DNA from: an uncultured Sphaerochaeta sp.
GTDB taxonomy: Bacteria > Spirochaetota > Spirochaetia > Sphaerochaetales > Sphaerochaetaceae
DNA: 64,000 nt
Direction of reading: 5' to 3'
Assembly: GCF_963667405.1 (NCBI RefSeq)
Contig: NZ_OY763408.1
Span: 434,001-498,000, forward strand
Within the stretch, counting starts at the first letter, position 1, and every line of letters starts with the position of its first letter. Position numbers and translations under genes: made by a program. Below are positions 9,251 through 17,620 of the stretch, piece by piece. The notes under the pieces were generated by a model, which saw nothing but the letters and a program-made list of their open reading frames with translations, did no database searches and had not been told where the DNA came from.

Positions 9251-10247
9251 CGATAGATCTTTAGCCTCCTTTGTCAAAAAAGCCTTTGCACGAAGGGAGT
9301 CGACCCTGATTCTTCTGCTCTTTGTCCTGTTGGTGCCCATATCGGTGCGGAGTCCTCAGTTTCTGTCGATGAAGAATATCTCCACCATCCTCAACGATAT
9401 GGCCATCCTGTCCATCGTTGCCATTGGTGAGTTCTATGTCATTCTCTCCGGGGGTATCGATCTTTCGGTAGGCTCCATCATCGCCTTCTCCGGCATGGCC
9501 TGCGGAATGGTCAATGAGTCGCATCCAGAGTTGAGTCCTGCCTTGCTGCTTTTGCTGGGAATCGCCATCGGTGTTGCCATGGGCCTGGTGAATGGCCTTC
9601 TGGTTGCCTATGGCAAGATTCCCCCGATCATCACCACCTTGGGGACGGTGAACATCTACCGTGGCATGACCTTTCTCCTCAGCAAGGGCACTTGGGTCAC
9701 CGCCCATGAGATGAGCCCTTCGTACATCGCCCTGCCTCGGACCACCTTCATCGGTATCTCCATCCTGCTTTGGATAGCCTTCTTTGTCATTGCACTCTGC
9801 TACTACTTCAGCAGGTTCACCCGCACCGGGCGTGAGATCTATGCCATCGGGGGCAACCCGACCGCTGCCAAGTTTGTCGGTGTCAACGAGAACCGTGTAC
9901 GTGTGGTGGTCTTTCTGGTCAGTGGGGCCCTCTGTGGTCTTGCAGGGGCGCTGTGGACCGCACGCTATGCATCGGCGGTCAATGAGATGGCAACCGGTTT
10001 TGAGATGCAGGCAGTCGCTGCCTGTGTCCTGGGGGGTGTGAACTTCTCCGGCGGGGCTGGCGGCATCATCGGTGTGGTGCTGGGGACCCTCTTTCTGGGG
10101 GTTGTCACCAACGCCCTACCGGTCATCTATCTTTCGGTATTCTGGCAGACATTCGTCCAGGGCCTGATCATCCTGCTGGCCTTGGCCCTCAATACCTTAT
10201 CTGACCAGCACAAGAACAAGAAGCTACTTGCACAGAGGAGAGGTTAG
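9243..10247 (+). CDS. rhaP: Rhamnose ABC transporter permease 1
   Basis: A 334-residue inner-membrane permease of the RbsC/BPD_transp_2 type. It has a charged N-terminus, about nine or ten membrane segments, FYVILSGGIDLSVGSI (family signature after the third helix) and the cytoplasmic loop GREIYAIGGNPTAAKFVGV that contacts the ATPase. Its start overlaps the ATPase gene by 8 bases. Two different permeases here indicate a heterodimeric channel, as in rhizobial rhamnose transporters. Confidence 0.88.
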   Translation: MPDDRSLASFVKKAFARRESTLILLLFVLLVPISVRSPQFLSMKNISTILNDMAILSIVAIGEFYVILSGGIDLSVGSIIAFSGMACGMVNESHPELSPALLLLLGIAIGVAMGLVNGLLVAYGKIPPIITTLGTVNIYRGMTFLLSKGTWVTAHEMSPSYIALPRTTFIGISILLWIAFFVIALCYYFSRFTRTGREIYAIGGNPTAAKFVGVNENRVRVVVFLVSGALCGLAGALWTARYASAVNEMATGFEMQAVAACVLGGVNFSGGAGGIIGVVLGTLFLGVVTNALPVIYLSVFWQTFVQGLIILLALALNTLSDQHKNKKLLAQRRG

Positions 10248-10250
10248 CAG

Positions 10251-11288
10251 ATGGAAGGACAGCGAGACCTGGTGGCCAAAGGCCGCCTCATCAATGAAAT
10301 GTCGCTGAAGAACCGGCTGATCGAGTTCTTCACCAAGTGGGAAGTGCTGCTGGTCATCATCTTCATCGGCGTATTCGTATTCTTTACCCTCAGGACCCCC
10401 TACTTCCTGGATTGGTTCAACCTGATGAACGCTTCCTTCCAGTTCTCTGAGAAGGCGATCATGGCCCTGCCGATGATCTTCATCATCATGTGTGGGGATA
10501 TCGACATCTCCATCGCGTCCATCATCGCACTCTGTGCGTATGTGGTGGGTTCTGCAGCCCAGGGTGGGGCATCGATTCCTTCCCTTATCTTTCTTTCGCT
10601 CTTGGTAGGAACCCTTGCAGGCCTCTTCAACGGTCTGATGATCACGAGTCTGGATATGCCTGCAATTGCCGTGACCTTGGCCACCCAATCCATCTTTCGT
10701 GGCATCTCCATCGGACTGCTGGGTGACCAGGCCCGCACAACCTTTCCCGAAGGGTTCGGGTTCTTCGGCCAGGAGTTCATCAAGGGAACCATCATTCCCT
10801 TTGAATTTGTGCTCTACTTGGTACTGATGCTGGTGTTTGCCTTCATCCTGCACAAGACGACCTACGGCCGAAGGCTGTATGCCATCGGAAACAGTGCAGA
10901 GGCTGCACGGTTCAGTGGGGTGAATGTGAAGCTTACCAGGGTCATCAATTTCACCATCACCGGGTTCTTCTGTGGTTTGACTGCCGTGCTTCTGGCAAGC
11001 CGCATCCTCTCGGTCCGCTCGAACATCGCCACCGGCTGGGATCTGGAGATCATCACCTTGGTCGTCCTGGGTGGAGTTGCCATCACCGGCGGACGTGGTA
11101 CAGTCTTCGGGGTCTTCCTCGGCTCTCTCTTGGTCGGCTATCTGAAGTTCGGCATGGGCCTGCTCAAGTTCAGCGGGACGCTGATGACCATTGTCATCGG
11201 AAGCCTCCTGATCAGTGCAGTGTTGCTGCCGAGGCTGCTGGATCTCTACAAGGCAAACCGAAAGCTTCGGCTTCAGGCACAACGATAG
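10251..11288 (+). CDS. rhaQ: Rhamnose ABC transporter permease 2
   Basis: The second permease subunit, 345 residues, with the same architecture: MIFIIMCGDIDISIASI matches the permease signature and GRRLYAIGNSAEAARFSGV is the ATPase-coupling loop. It starts 3 bases after rhaP ends, with AGGAGAGG ahead of its ATG. Compared with rhaP it has a slightly longer charged N-terminus. It presumably pairs with the product of 9243-10247. Confidence 0.88.
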   Translation: MEGQRDLVAKGRLINEMSLKNRLIEFFTKWEVLLVIIFIGVFVFFTLRTPYFLDWFNLMNASFQFSEKAIMALPMIFIIMCGDIDISIASIIALCAYVVGSAAQGGASIPSLIFLSLLVGTLAGLFNGLMITSLDMPAIAVTLATQSIFRGISIGLLGDQARTTFPEGFGFFGQEFIKGTIIPFEFVLYLVLMLVFAFILHKTTYGRRLYAIGNSAEAARFSGVNVKLTRVINFTITGFFCGLTAVLLASRILSVRSNIATGWDLEIITLVVLGGVAITGGRGTVFGVFLGSLLVGYLKFGMGLLKFSGTLMTIVIGSLLISAVLLPRLLDLYKANRKLRLQAQR

Positions 11289-11294
11289 GAGTGA

Positions 11295-11609
11295 ATGATG
11301 CGACAGGCGTTTGTGATGCAATTGAAAAAAGGGTTTGAGGAAGAGTATCAGAAGCGGCATGATGCCATTTGGCCGGAGCTCAAGGCACTGCTCAGCGAGA
11401 GCGGGGTGTATGACTACTCGATTTTCCTGGATCGGGAGAGCGGGAGACTGTTTGCCTTCCAGAAAGTTCGGGGTACCAGCGGCTCCCAGGATCTTGGGAC
11501 AAACCCAATTGTCCAGAAGTGGTGGGCGTATATGGCTGATATCATGGAGACACATCCAGACAATTCCCCCATCTCGCTCCCCCTCGAAGAGGTGTTTCAT
11601 TTGGAGTAA
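11295..11609 (+). CDS. rhaM: L-rhamnose mutarotase
   Basis: Interconverts alpha- and beta-L-rhamnose so that the isomerase is not limited by anomer supply. The 104-residue product matches RhaM over its whole length: RQAFVMQL, RHDAIWPEL, YDYSIFLD and WWAYMADIMETHPDNSP, with the conserved His and Tyr. Two adjacent ATG codons (11295 and 11298) are possible starts after AGGAGTGA. It is last in the transporter operon; its stop lies in the first arm of the inverted repeat that flanks the promoter of the next gene. Confidence 0.95.
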   Translation: MMRQAFVMQLKKGFEEEYQKRHDAIWPELKALLSESGVYDYSIFLDRESGRLFAFQKVRGTSGSQDLGTNPIVQKWWAYMADIMETHPDNSPISLPLEEVFHLE

Positions 11610-11659
11610 CACTTTCTCTTGATTTATCTAGAGAAACATAATAGAATCGAAAGTGTTAC
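11606..11659 (+). promoter_or_regulatory. Promoter flanked by an inverted repeat, upstream of the DeoR regulator
   Basis: A -35 (TTGATT, 11619-11624) and a -10 (TAGAAT, 11642-11647) are 17 bases apart. The core is bracketed by perfect 11-base inverted arms, GTAACACTTTC (11606-11616) and GAAAGTGTTAC (11649-11659). A shorter nested repeat TTTCTC...GAGAAA lies inside. This layout fits autorepression by the DeoR protein encoded 31 bases downstream, with a dimer at each arm or a loop across the promoter. Confidence 0.75.
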
Positions 11660-11689
11660 GAAAGCAAATAGAAAGCAGGAGCAAATACT

Positions 11690-12445
11690 ATGCTAGGGCT
11701 CTCCCCTCGTGAGGAAAAGATTCTCCAGTTGCTGCGCAGCGGAGAAGAGTATCCGGTCACCCGGCTCAGTTTGGAGCTTGGGGTGTCTGCAGTCACCATC
11801 AGAGGCGATTTGAGAGACCTTGATGCAAAAGGTCTGGTGGTTCGTTCCCATGGCAGGGTGGTGGTCGCTTCCTCCCCCCAAGCTTCGTTCAGGGATGGTT
11901 CGAATACCTCCCAGAAGGAAGCAATCGCCAAATGTGCGGCTTCCTTGGTGAAGGACAATGATTGCATCATGATCACCAACGGTTCGACCTGCTCCCTGAT
12001 CCCCCGGTATCTCTTTGGAAAACGGAATGTGAAGGTGGTGACCAACTCCACCCTCATTCTTCCCTATGCACGGGCTAACTCCCAGCTGAACGTCACCCTG
12101 GTAGGAGGCGAGTACCGTCCCCAGGCGGAAGCTCTGGTAGGACCTGCCGCCATCAGCCAGATTGAGGATTACCACGTCATCACCACGTTTTTCGGTACCG
12201 ACGGTTTCACCTTGGAACATGGCCTCACCACCAGCCTGGTGGAAAATGCACAGGTGGTTCAGCGCATGTGCAGCCAGGGCACGAGAAGGGTGCTCTGCGT
12301 CGACTCATCGAAGGTCGGCAACCGTGGGTTTGTCAGAATCATGCCAGTTACAGAGATTGATACCATTGTCACCGACAGTGGCTTTCCCCGTGACCTCATC
12401 ACCGCGCTCGAGGAGCAGGGGGTTGAGGTCATCATTGCACAATAG
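11690..12445 (+). CDS. DeoR/GlpR-family transcription regulator
   Basis: A 251-residue repressor-type protein. An N-terminal winged helix-turn-helix (PREEKILQLLRSGEEYPVTR, then LGVSAVTIRGDLRDL) precedes a DeoR C-terminal sensor domain of the sugar-phosphate isomerase fold (VTNSTLILPYAR, LVGGEYRP, FFGTDGFTLEHGLTT, VCSTD-like LCVDSSKVGNRG). DeoR sensors usually bind phosphorylated sugars, so rhamnulose-1-phosphate or a downstream metabolite is a reasonable inducer guess. It heads the operon that ends with rhamnulokinase and has its own promoter with flanking inverted repeats. Confidence 0.9.
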   Translation: MLGLSPREEKILQLLRSGEEYPVTRLSLELGVSAVTIRGDLRDLDAKGLVVRSHGRVVVASSPQASFRDGSNTSQKEAIAKCAASLVKDNDCIMITNGSTCSLIPRYLFGKRNVKVVTNSTLILPYARANSQLNVTLVGGEYRPQAEALVGPAAISQIEDYHVITTFFGTDGFTLEHGLTTSLVENAQVVQRMCSQGTRRVLCVDSSKVGNRGFVRIMPVTEIDTIVTDSGFPRDLITALEEQGVEVIIAQ

Positions 12446-12457
12446 AGGAGTATTCAG

Positions 12458-13771
12458 ATGGCACAGCAAGTAGTGATGCCCAAGCAGGGAAACTCGGTTG
12501 AGTCCTGCATCATCGTCGAATGGAAGGTTTCTGTAGGGGACAAAGTCTCCGTCGGTGATATCCTGTGTTCGGCGGAGACGGATAAATCCACCATCGAAGT
12601 TGAGTCTACCGCAGAGGGTGTGCTGCTTGCACAGCTCTATGCTGAGGGCGATGAGGTCCCGGTGATGCAAAGCGTTGCCGTCATTGGGGAAGCGGGGGAG
12701 AAGGTGGAACTTCTCTCTGCAGCTGCACCGCAAGAAGTCAAGGAAGAGGAAGCATCCGTGGTCCCCGAGACCAAGGCAGCGAGCCCTGTTTCCCCGCAGA
12801 GCTCTGTCCAGGCTCTGGGTGCCAGTCCCCGTGCGAAGGCCCTTGCCGAGAAAGAGGGCTTGCCCCTCGATTCCCTCCAGGCTTCAGGCCCGAAAGGAAG
12901 GATCATTGAACGCGACGTGTTGGCAGCCAAAGGCCAGCCACTCTCCCCGCTTGCCCGCCAAAAGGCACTGGAAGAGGGGCTTGCCGCTCCCCGGCAGGGC
13001 AGTGGCATCGGCAACAGGGTGCTTGCATCCGACTTGGCCAAGGTGCCTGCCTCTGTTGTGCCGGCGCTTGCTGAGGAAGTGACCGAGATCCCGGTCAAGG
13101 GCGTGCGCAAGGTGACGGCGCGCAGGATGATGGAGTCGATCCACTCCACCTGCCAGCTCTCATTGCATGCATGGGCTGATGCCAGGGCGCTCAAGCGCCT
13201 GCGTGCCGATTTCAAGGCCAGCAGTGCCGAACTCGGCCTTGGAGGCATCACGATCAATGATCTGGTGCTCTTTGCCGTCTCCAGAACCTTGTTGCAGTAC
13301 CCTGCGTTCAACGCACACTTCTTGGGAGACCGGATGCTCCGCTTTGGCCATGTCCATCTGGGCGTAGCAACCGATACGGCCAAGGGACTGTTGGTTCCCG
13401 TGCTCAGAAACAGTGACATGCTCAGTCTCAAGCAGCTTTCGCTTCAGACCAAGGCCTTGGTCGGCAAGTGCAAGGACGGAACCATTGCGCCGGACGATCT
13501 GACCGGTTCCACCTTTACCGTCAGCAATGTCGGTTCCTTCGGCATCGAGGCATTCACCCCGGTGCTCAATGTTCCTGAGGTGGCAATTCTCGGGGTGGGA
13601 ACCATCGCCCTCAAGCCGGTTGAGGATGAGGATGGCGATGTAACGTTCATCGAGCACATCGGCCTGTCGCTTACGATGGATCACCAAGCTGTTGATGGTG
13701 CTGATGCGGCACGCTTTTTGCGCAGCCTGATGGACAATATCGCCAAGATCGACCTTTTGATGGCATTGTAG
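12458..13771 (+). CDS. Dihydrolipoamide acyltransferase (E2) of a 2-oxoacid dehydrogenase complex
   Basis: Core subunit that carries the acyl group on lipoate and transfers it to CoA. In its 437 residues are one lipoyl domain (modified Lys43 in ETDKSTIEV), an Ala/Pro/Glu linker, a peripheral-subunit-binding domain at about 122-154 (ASPRAKALAEKEGLPL...GPKGRI), a second similar but degenerate one at about 162-194 (LSPLARQKALEEG), and the catalytic domain with His409 and Asp413 in DHQAVDG. Two binding domains in tandem are unusual. It starts 12 bases after the DeoR gene and precedes E3 and E1; the substrate cannot be read from sequence. Confidence 0.9.
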   Translation: MAQQVVMPKQGNSVESCIIVEWKVSVGDKVSVGDILCSAETDKSTIEVESTAEGVLLAQLYAEGDEVPVMQSVAVIGEAGEKVELLSAAAPQEVKEEEASVVPETKAASPVSPQSSVQALGASPRAKALAEKEGLPLDSLQASGPKGRIIERDVLAAKGQPLSPLARQKALEEGLAAPRQGSGIGNRVLASDLAKVPASVVPALAEEVTEIPVKGVRKVTARRMMESIHSTCQLSLHAWADARALKRLRADFKASSAELGLGGITINDLVLFAVSRTLLQYPAFNAHFLGDRMLRFGHVHLGVATDTAKGLLVPVLRNSDMLSLKQLSLQTKALVGKCKDGTIAPDDLTGSTFTVSNVGSFGIEAFTPVLNVPEVAILGVGTIALKPVEDEDGDVTFIEHIGLSLTMDHQAVDGADAARFLRSLMDNIAKIDLLMAL

Positions 13772-13781
13772 GAGCGCATGT

Positions 13782-15134
13782 ATGCAGCAGTATGATTTGA
13801 TGGTTATCGGCAGCGGCCCCGGCGGCTATGTGGCTGCAGAACGGGCCGGTGCCTTGGGCAAGCGGGTGTTGCTGGTCGAGAAAGACCAGTTCGGCGGGGT
13901 GTGCACCAATTGGGGGTGCATCCCGACCAAGAGCCTGCTCAACAGTGCCAAGCAGTATCGGCATGCCCAGGAAGGGGAGCGCTTCGGCGTCAGGGCCGAA
14001 GGGGTCACCTTCAGTCTTGCCGATGCCATGGCTTGGAAGGAAGAGACGATCAAGACGCTGAGAAGCGGAATTGAATACCTGATGAAAGCGAACAAGGTGA
14101 CTGTGGTCTTAGGTGAGGCGAAGGTCTTGGATGCTCATCACATCCAGGTGGGAGAGACCACCTATGAAGGCTCCTATCTGATACTTGCCACCGGCTCGTC
14201 CCCCTTTGTTCCCCCGATTCCCGGTTCCAAGCTGGCGCATGTACTGACCAGCGACCAGATCCTGTCGCTTGCCGAGATTCCTTCCTCCCTGGTCGTCATC
14301 GGCGGCGGGGTCATCGGCGTTGAGTTTGCCTCCTTCTTCTCCATGATCGGGACCAAGGTCACCGTCATTGAGATGATGAGCGAGATCCTTCCGATGATGG
14401 ACGGCGAGTTTGCAAAGCTCATGCGCCGTGAACTCAAGGATGTGGATTTCCACCTCGGCTGCAAGGTTGAGGAGATAACGGCAGAAGAAGTCCGCTATAC
14501 CGATGCCAAGGGCGTTAGGCAGGCAGTTCCCGCCTCGCTGGTTTTGATGAGTGTAGGCAGGAAGCCCAACACCCAGGGCCTGGAGCAGCTGGGACTGGAT
14601 ATCGACCGCAGGGGAGTCGTAGTCAATGACCGCATGCAGACCAACCTCTCCTCCGTCTATGCCATCGGCGATGTGAACGGCCGTTCCCTGCTTGCCCACA
14701 GTGCTTCGCGCATGGCAGAGGTTGCAGTGGCAAACATCTTCGGCAACAAGCAGATGCGCATGCGCTACCATGCCATCCCCTGGGCTGTCTACGGCAACCC
14801 GGAGTCGGCTGGGGCCGGCATGACGGAGCGCGAAGCTGAGAAGCTTGGCATCCCCGTACGTTCCCAGACAGTGCAGATGAGGGCAAACGGACGCTTTCTG
14901 GCCGAGCATGGCAAGAAGGCCTCAGGTTTGGTGAAGGTCATCTGCCATCGTGACACCCAAGCCATCGTAGGCATCCACCTGCTCGGACCGTACAGCAGTG
15001 AGATGATCTGGGGCGCGGCCGCCCTCATCGAGGCTGAACTGCGTGTGCAGGATGTCAAAGAGATAGTATTTCCCCATCCAAGCGTATCGGAACTGATCAA
15101 GGACGCTTGTTTCGCACTCGACCATACCCTCTAA
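13782..15134 (+). CDS. Dihydrolipoamide dehydrogenase (E3)
   Basis: Reoxidises the E2 lipoate with NAD using FAD and a redox disulfide. The 450 residues show the FAD motif GSGPGG (10-15), the disulfide Cys41/Cys46 in GGVCTNWGCIPTKSLL, the NAD motif GGGVIGVEF, the second FAD motif YAIGDVNG, and the C-terminal His432/Glu437 pair in FPHPSVSE. All catalytic elements are present. It lies 10 bases after E2 and 25 before the fused E1, so this operon encodes its own complete complex. Confidence 0.93.
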   Translation: MQQYDLMVIGSGPGGYVAAERAGALGKRVLLVEKDQFGGVCTNWGCIPTKSLLNSAKQYRHAQEGERFGVRAEGVTFSLADAMAWKEETIKTLRSGIEYLMKANKVTVVLGEAKVLDAHHIQVGETTYEGSYLILATGSSPFVPPIPGSKLAHVLTSDQILSLAEIPSSLVVIGGGVIGVEFASFFSMIGTKVTVIEMMSEILPMMDGEFAKLMRRELKDVDFHLGCKVEEITAEEVRYTDAKGVRQAVPASLVLMSVGRKPNTQGLEQLGLDIDRRGVVVNDRMQTNLSSVYAIGDVNGRSLLAHSASRMAEVAVANIFGNKQMRMRYHAIPWAVYGNPESAGAGMTEREAEKLGIPVRSQTVQMRANGRFLAEHGKKASGLVKVICHRDTQAIVGIHLLGPYSSEMIWGAAALIEAELRVQDVKEIVFPHPSVSELIKDACFALDHTL

Positions 15135-15159
15135 CGGGTTACAGATAAGGAGATTTCAC

Positions 15160-17613
15160 ATGGCCAGGACCCTTTCATTCGATCCCGCAAAACTCAGGGA
15201 GAAACAGACGCTCACCATCGCTCCGATCCCGGTGAACCAGTACCAGAGTGATTTCAAGAAGGAACTCAAACTGTACGGCAAGGATCGCCTGATCCGCGCC
15301 TACTACGATATGCTCCTGATCCGCAAGTTCGAGACAATGCTGGACACCATCAAGAAAGAGGGTGTCTACCAGGGCATCTCCTACAACCACAAGGGCCCTG
15401 CCCATCTCAGTGCAGGCCAGGAGAGTGCTGCCGTCGGACAGGCGATGGTGCTCGATCCCGAGGACCAGATCTTCGGAAGCCACCGAAGCCATGGGGAGAT
15501 CCTGGCGAAGAGCCTCTCTGCAATCCACAAGATGGAGGACGCAGAGCTGCTTTCCATCATGCAGTCCTTCATGGACGGCCAAACCTACAGGGTGGTGGAG
15601 AAATACTTCCCCGCTGAGAGCGTCCGTGAGCTGGCCGAGCACTTCGTGCTCTACGGAGCGCTTGCTGAGATCTATGCCAAGAAGACCGGCTTCAATGCAG
15701 GTCTCGGTGGTTCCATGCACACCTTTTTCAAGCCTTTCGGCTCCATGCCCAACAACGCCATCGTAGGCGGTTCGTGCACCATTGCCGTAGGGGCTGCGCT
15801 CTTCAAGAAGATCAACCGCAAGAAGGGAATCGTCATTGCCAACATCGGTGATGGATCCTTGGCCCGCGGCCCGGTCTATGAAGGACTTGTGCTCTCTTCC
15901 ATGGACCAGTACAAGACACTGTGGGAGGAAAATCCCGGCTATCCCCCGTTCCTGCTCAACTGCTTCGACAACCTCTACGCCATGGGAGGCCAGCCGATCG
16001 GGGAAACCATGGGCTACCAGGTGGCTGCACGCGTTGGTGCGGGTATCAACGAGCGCTCGATGCACACCGAGCGTGTCGATGGCTTCAATCCCCTGGCGGT
16101 TGCAGATGCTACGGCCAGGAAGAAGGCCATCCTGCTCAAGGGGGAAGGTCCTGCCTTCCTCGATACGCTGACCTACCGCTACAGCGGCCACAGCCCCAGT
16201 GATGCGATGACCTACCGCACCAAGGAGGAGTTGGAAGCGTTCCGCAACCAGGATCCCATCGTCTCCTACGGAAACTACCTTATTGAGAACAAGCTGGTCA
16301 GCCAGGCAGACCTTGATGCCTTTGATGCAAAGCTTGAGGAGAAGATGCGCAAGACCCTTGAGATCACGGTCGACCCTGTTCTCAGCCCTATGGTTGATGA
16401 GGCCTTCATCGAGTCGGTCATGTTCTCCAACGGCAGTGTGGAGAAGCTGGACAGTGCGGAGCCCATCCTGTTGCAAAAGCTTGAGGAGAATCCTCGCGTG
16501 CAGCAGATTGCCAAACGCAGCCGCTATGCCTATGACGAGAGTGGCAAGGAGCTGCCGTCGGCCCGTCAGTACCAGTATCGCGATGCCGTCTTTGAGGCGA
16601 TGGCCCATCGCTTTGCCATCGATCCCACCATGGTTGCCTATGGGGAGGACCATCGTGACTGGGGTGGCGCGTTCGCCTGTTACCGTGGCCTGACCGAACT
16701 GCTTCCGCCCTCACGCTTCTTCAACTCCCCGATCTCCGAAAGTGCCATTGTCGGCAGTGGGGTTGGGTATGCCATGGCCGGAGGAAGAGCGGTTGTCGAA
16801 CTGATGTATTGCGACTTCCTCGGCTGTGCAGGGGACGAAGTGTTCAACCAGATGCCCAAGTGGCAGGCAATGAGTGCCGGTGTGCTGAAGATGCCTCTGG
16901 TGCTCCGTGTTTCGGTTGGCAACAAGTACGGCGCCCAGCACTCCCAGGAGTGGACCAGCATGGTTGCCAGCGTACCCGGCCTGAAGGCGATGTATCCGGC
17001 AACCCCGTATGATGTGAAGGGCATGCTCAACTACGCCCTCCGCGGTACCGACCCGGTGGTCTTCTTCGAGAGCCAGAAGCTCTACGGCATCGGGGAGATG
17101 TTCGTCAAGGAAGGAGTACCCGAAGGTTACTATGAGATTCCCGAGGGAGAACCTGCAGTCAAGCGGGTGGGCAAGGACATCACCCTCATTGCCTTGGGAC
17201 CAGCCCTCTATACGGCAACCAAGGCGGCCGATGAGCTCGCCAAGCGCGGTGTGGAGGCTGAGGTGATCGACCTGAGGTGGATCAACCCCCTCAAGTACGA
17301 GATCTTGGTGGAGTCGGTTAAGAAGACCGGCCGTTGCGTTCTGGTGACCGACAGCAGCGAGCGTGGCAGTTACCTGCATACTGTTGCATCGAATCTGGGA
17401 AGGCTTGCCTTCGAAGCACTGGATGCTCCTCCGATCGTCGTCGGTTCCAAAAACTGGATCACCCCGCCTGCAGAAATGGAAGAGTACTATTTCGCCCAGG
17501 CCAGCACGATCCTGGATGCAATCCATGAGCAGATCCTGCCGTTGGGTGGGTATCAGCCGAAGCACAACTATACCGATGGGGAGTTCGCCCGTACCAGCAA
17601 GAAGGGAGTGTGA
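15160..17613 (+). CDS. Fused E1 alpha-beta thiamine-dependent dehydrogenase
   Basis: Decarboxylates or cleaves a keto substrate with thiamine diphosphate and acylates the E2 lipoate. A single 817-residue chain joins E1-alpha (about 40-450; GSHRSHGEILAK, then the TPP site GDG at 230-232 with CFDNLYA further on) to E1-beta (from about 485; YGEDHRDWGGAF). The alpha half has an insertion of about 50 residues after the SHRSHG stretch and a long TPP loop, unlike pyruvate or branched-chain E1. Substrate candidates are pyruvate, another 2-oxoacid, or a diketone as in acetoin dehydrogenase. Operon position ties it to rhamnose metabolism. Confidence 0.87.
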   Translation: MARTLSFDPAKLREKQTLTIAPIPVNQYQSDFKKELKLYGKDRLIRAYYDMLLIRKFETMLDTIKKEGVYQGISYNHKGPAHLSAGQESAAVGQAMVLDPEDQIFGSHRSHGEILAKSLSAIHKMEDAELLSIMQSFMDGQTYRVVEKYFPAESVRELAEHFVLYGALAEIYAKKTGFNAGLGGSMHTFFKPFGSMPNNAIVGGSCTIAVGAALFKKINRKKGIVIANIGDGSLARGPVYEGLVLSSMDQYKTLWEENPGYPPFLLNCFDNLYAMGGQPIGETMGYQVAARVGAGINERSMHTERVDGFNPLAVADATARKKAILLKGEGPAFLDTLTYRYSGHSPSDAMTYRTKEELEAFRNQDPIVSYGNYLIENKLVSQADLDAFDAKLEEKMRKTLEITVDPVLSPMVDEAFIESVMFSNGSVEKLDSAEPILLQKLEENPRVQQIAKRSRYAYDESGKELPSARQYQYRDAVFEAMAHRFAIDPTMVAYGEDHRDWGGAFACYRGLTELLPPSRFFNSPISESAIVGSGVGYAMAGGRAVVELMYCDFLGCAGDEVFNQMPKWQAMSAGVLKMPLVLRVSVGNKYGAQHSQEWTSMVASVPGLKAMYPATPYDVKGMLNYALRGTDPVVFFESQKLYGIGEMFVKEGVPEGYYEIPEGEPAVKRVGKDITLIALGPALYTATKAADELAKRGVEAEVIDLRWINPLKYEILVESVKKTGRCVLVTDSSERGSYLHTVASNLGRLAFEALDAPPIVVGSKNWITPPAEMEEYYFAQASTILDAIHEQILPLGGYQPKHNYTDGEFARTSKKGV

Positions 17614-17620
17614 CCAAAGC

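Noticed and set aside
10224..11612. A 462-codon minus-strand frame.
   Set aside because: Antisense to the second rhamnose permease and rhaM; low-complexity Gln/Asp/His-rich translation with no motif.
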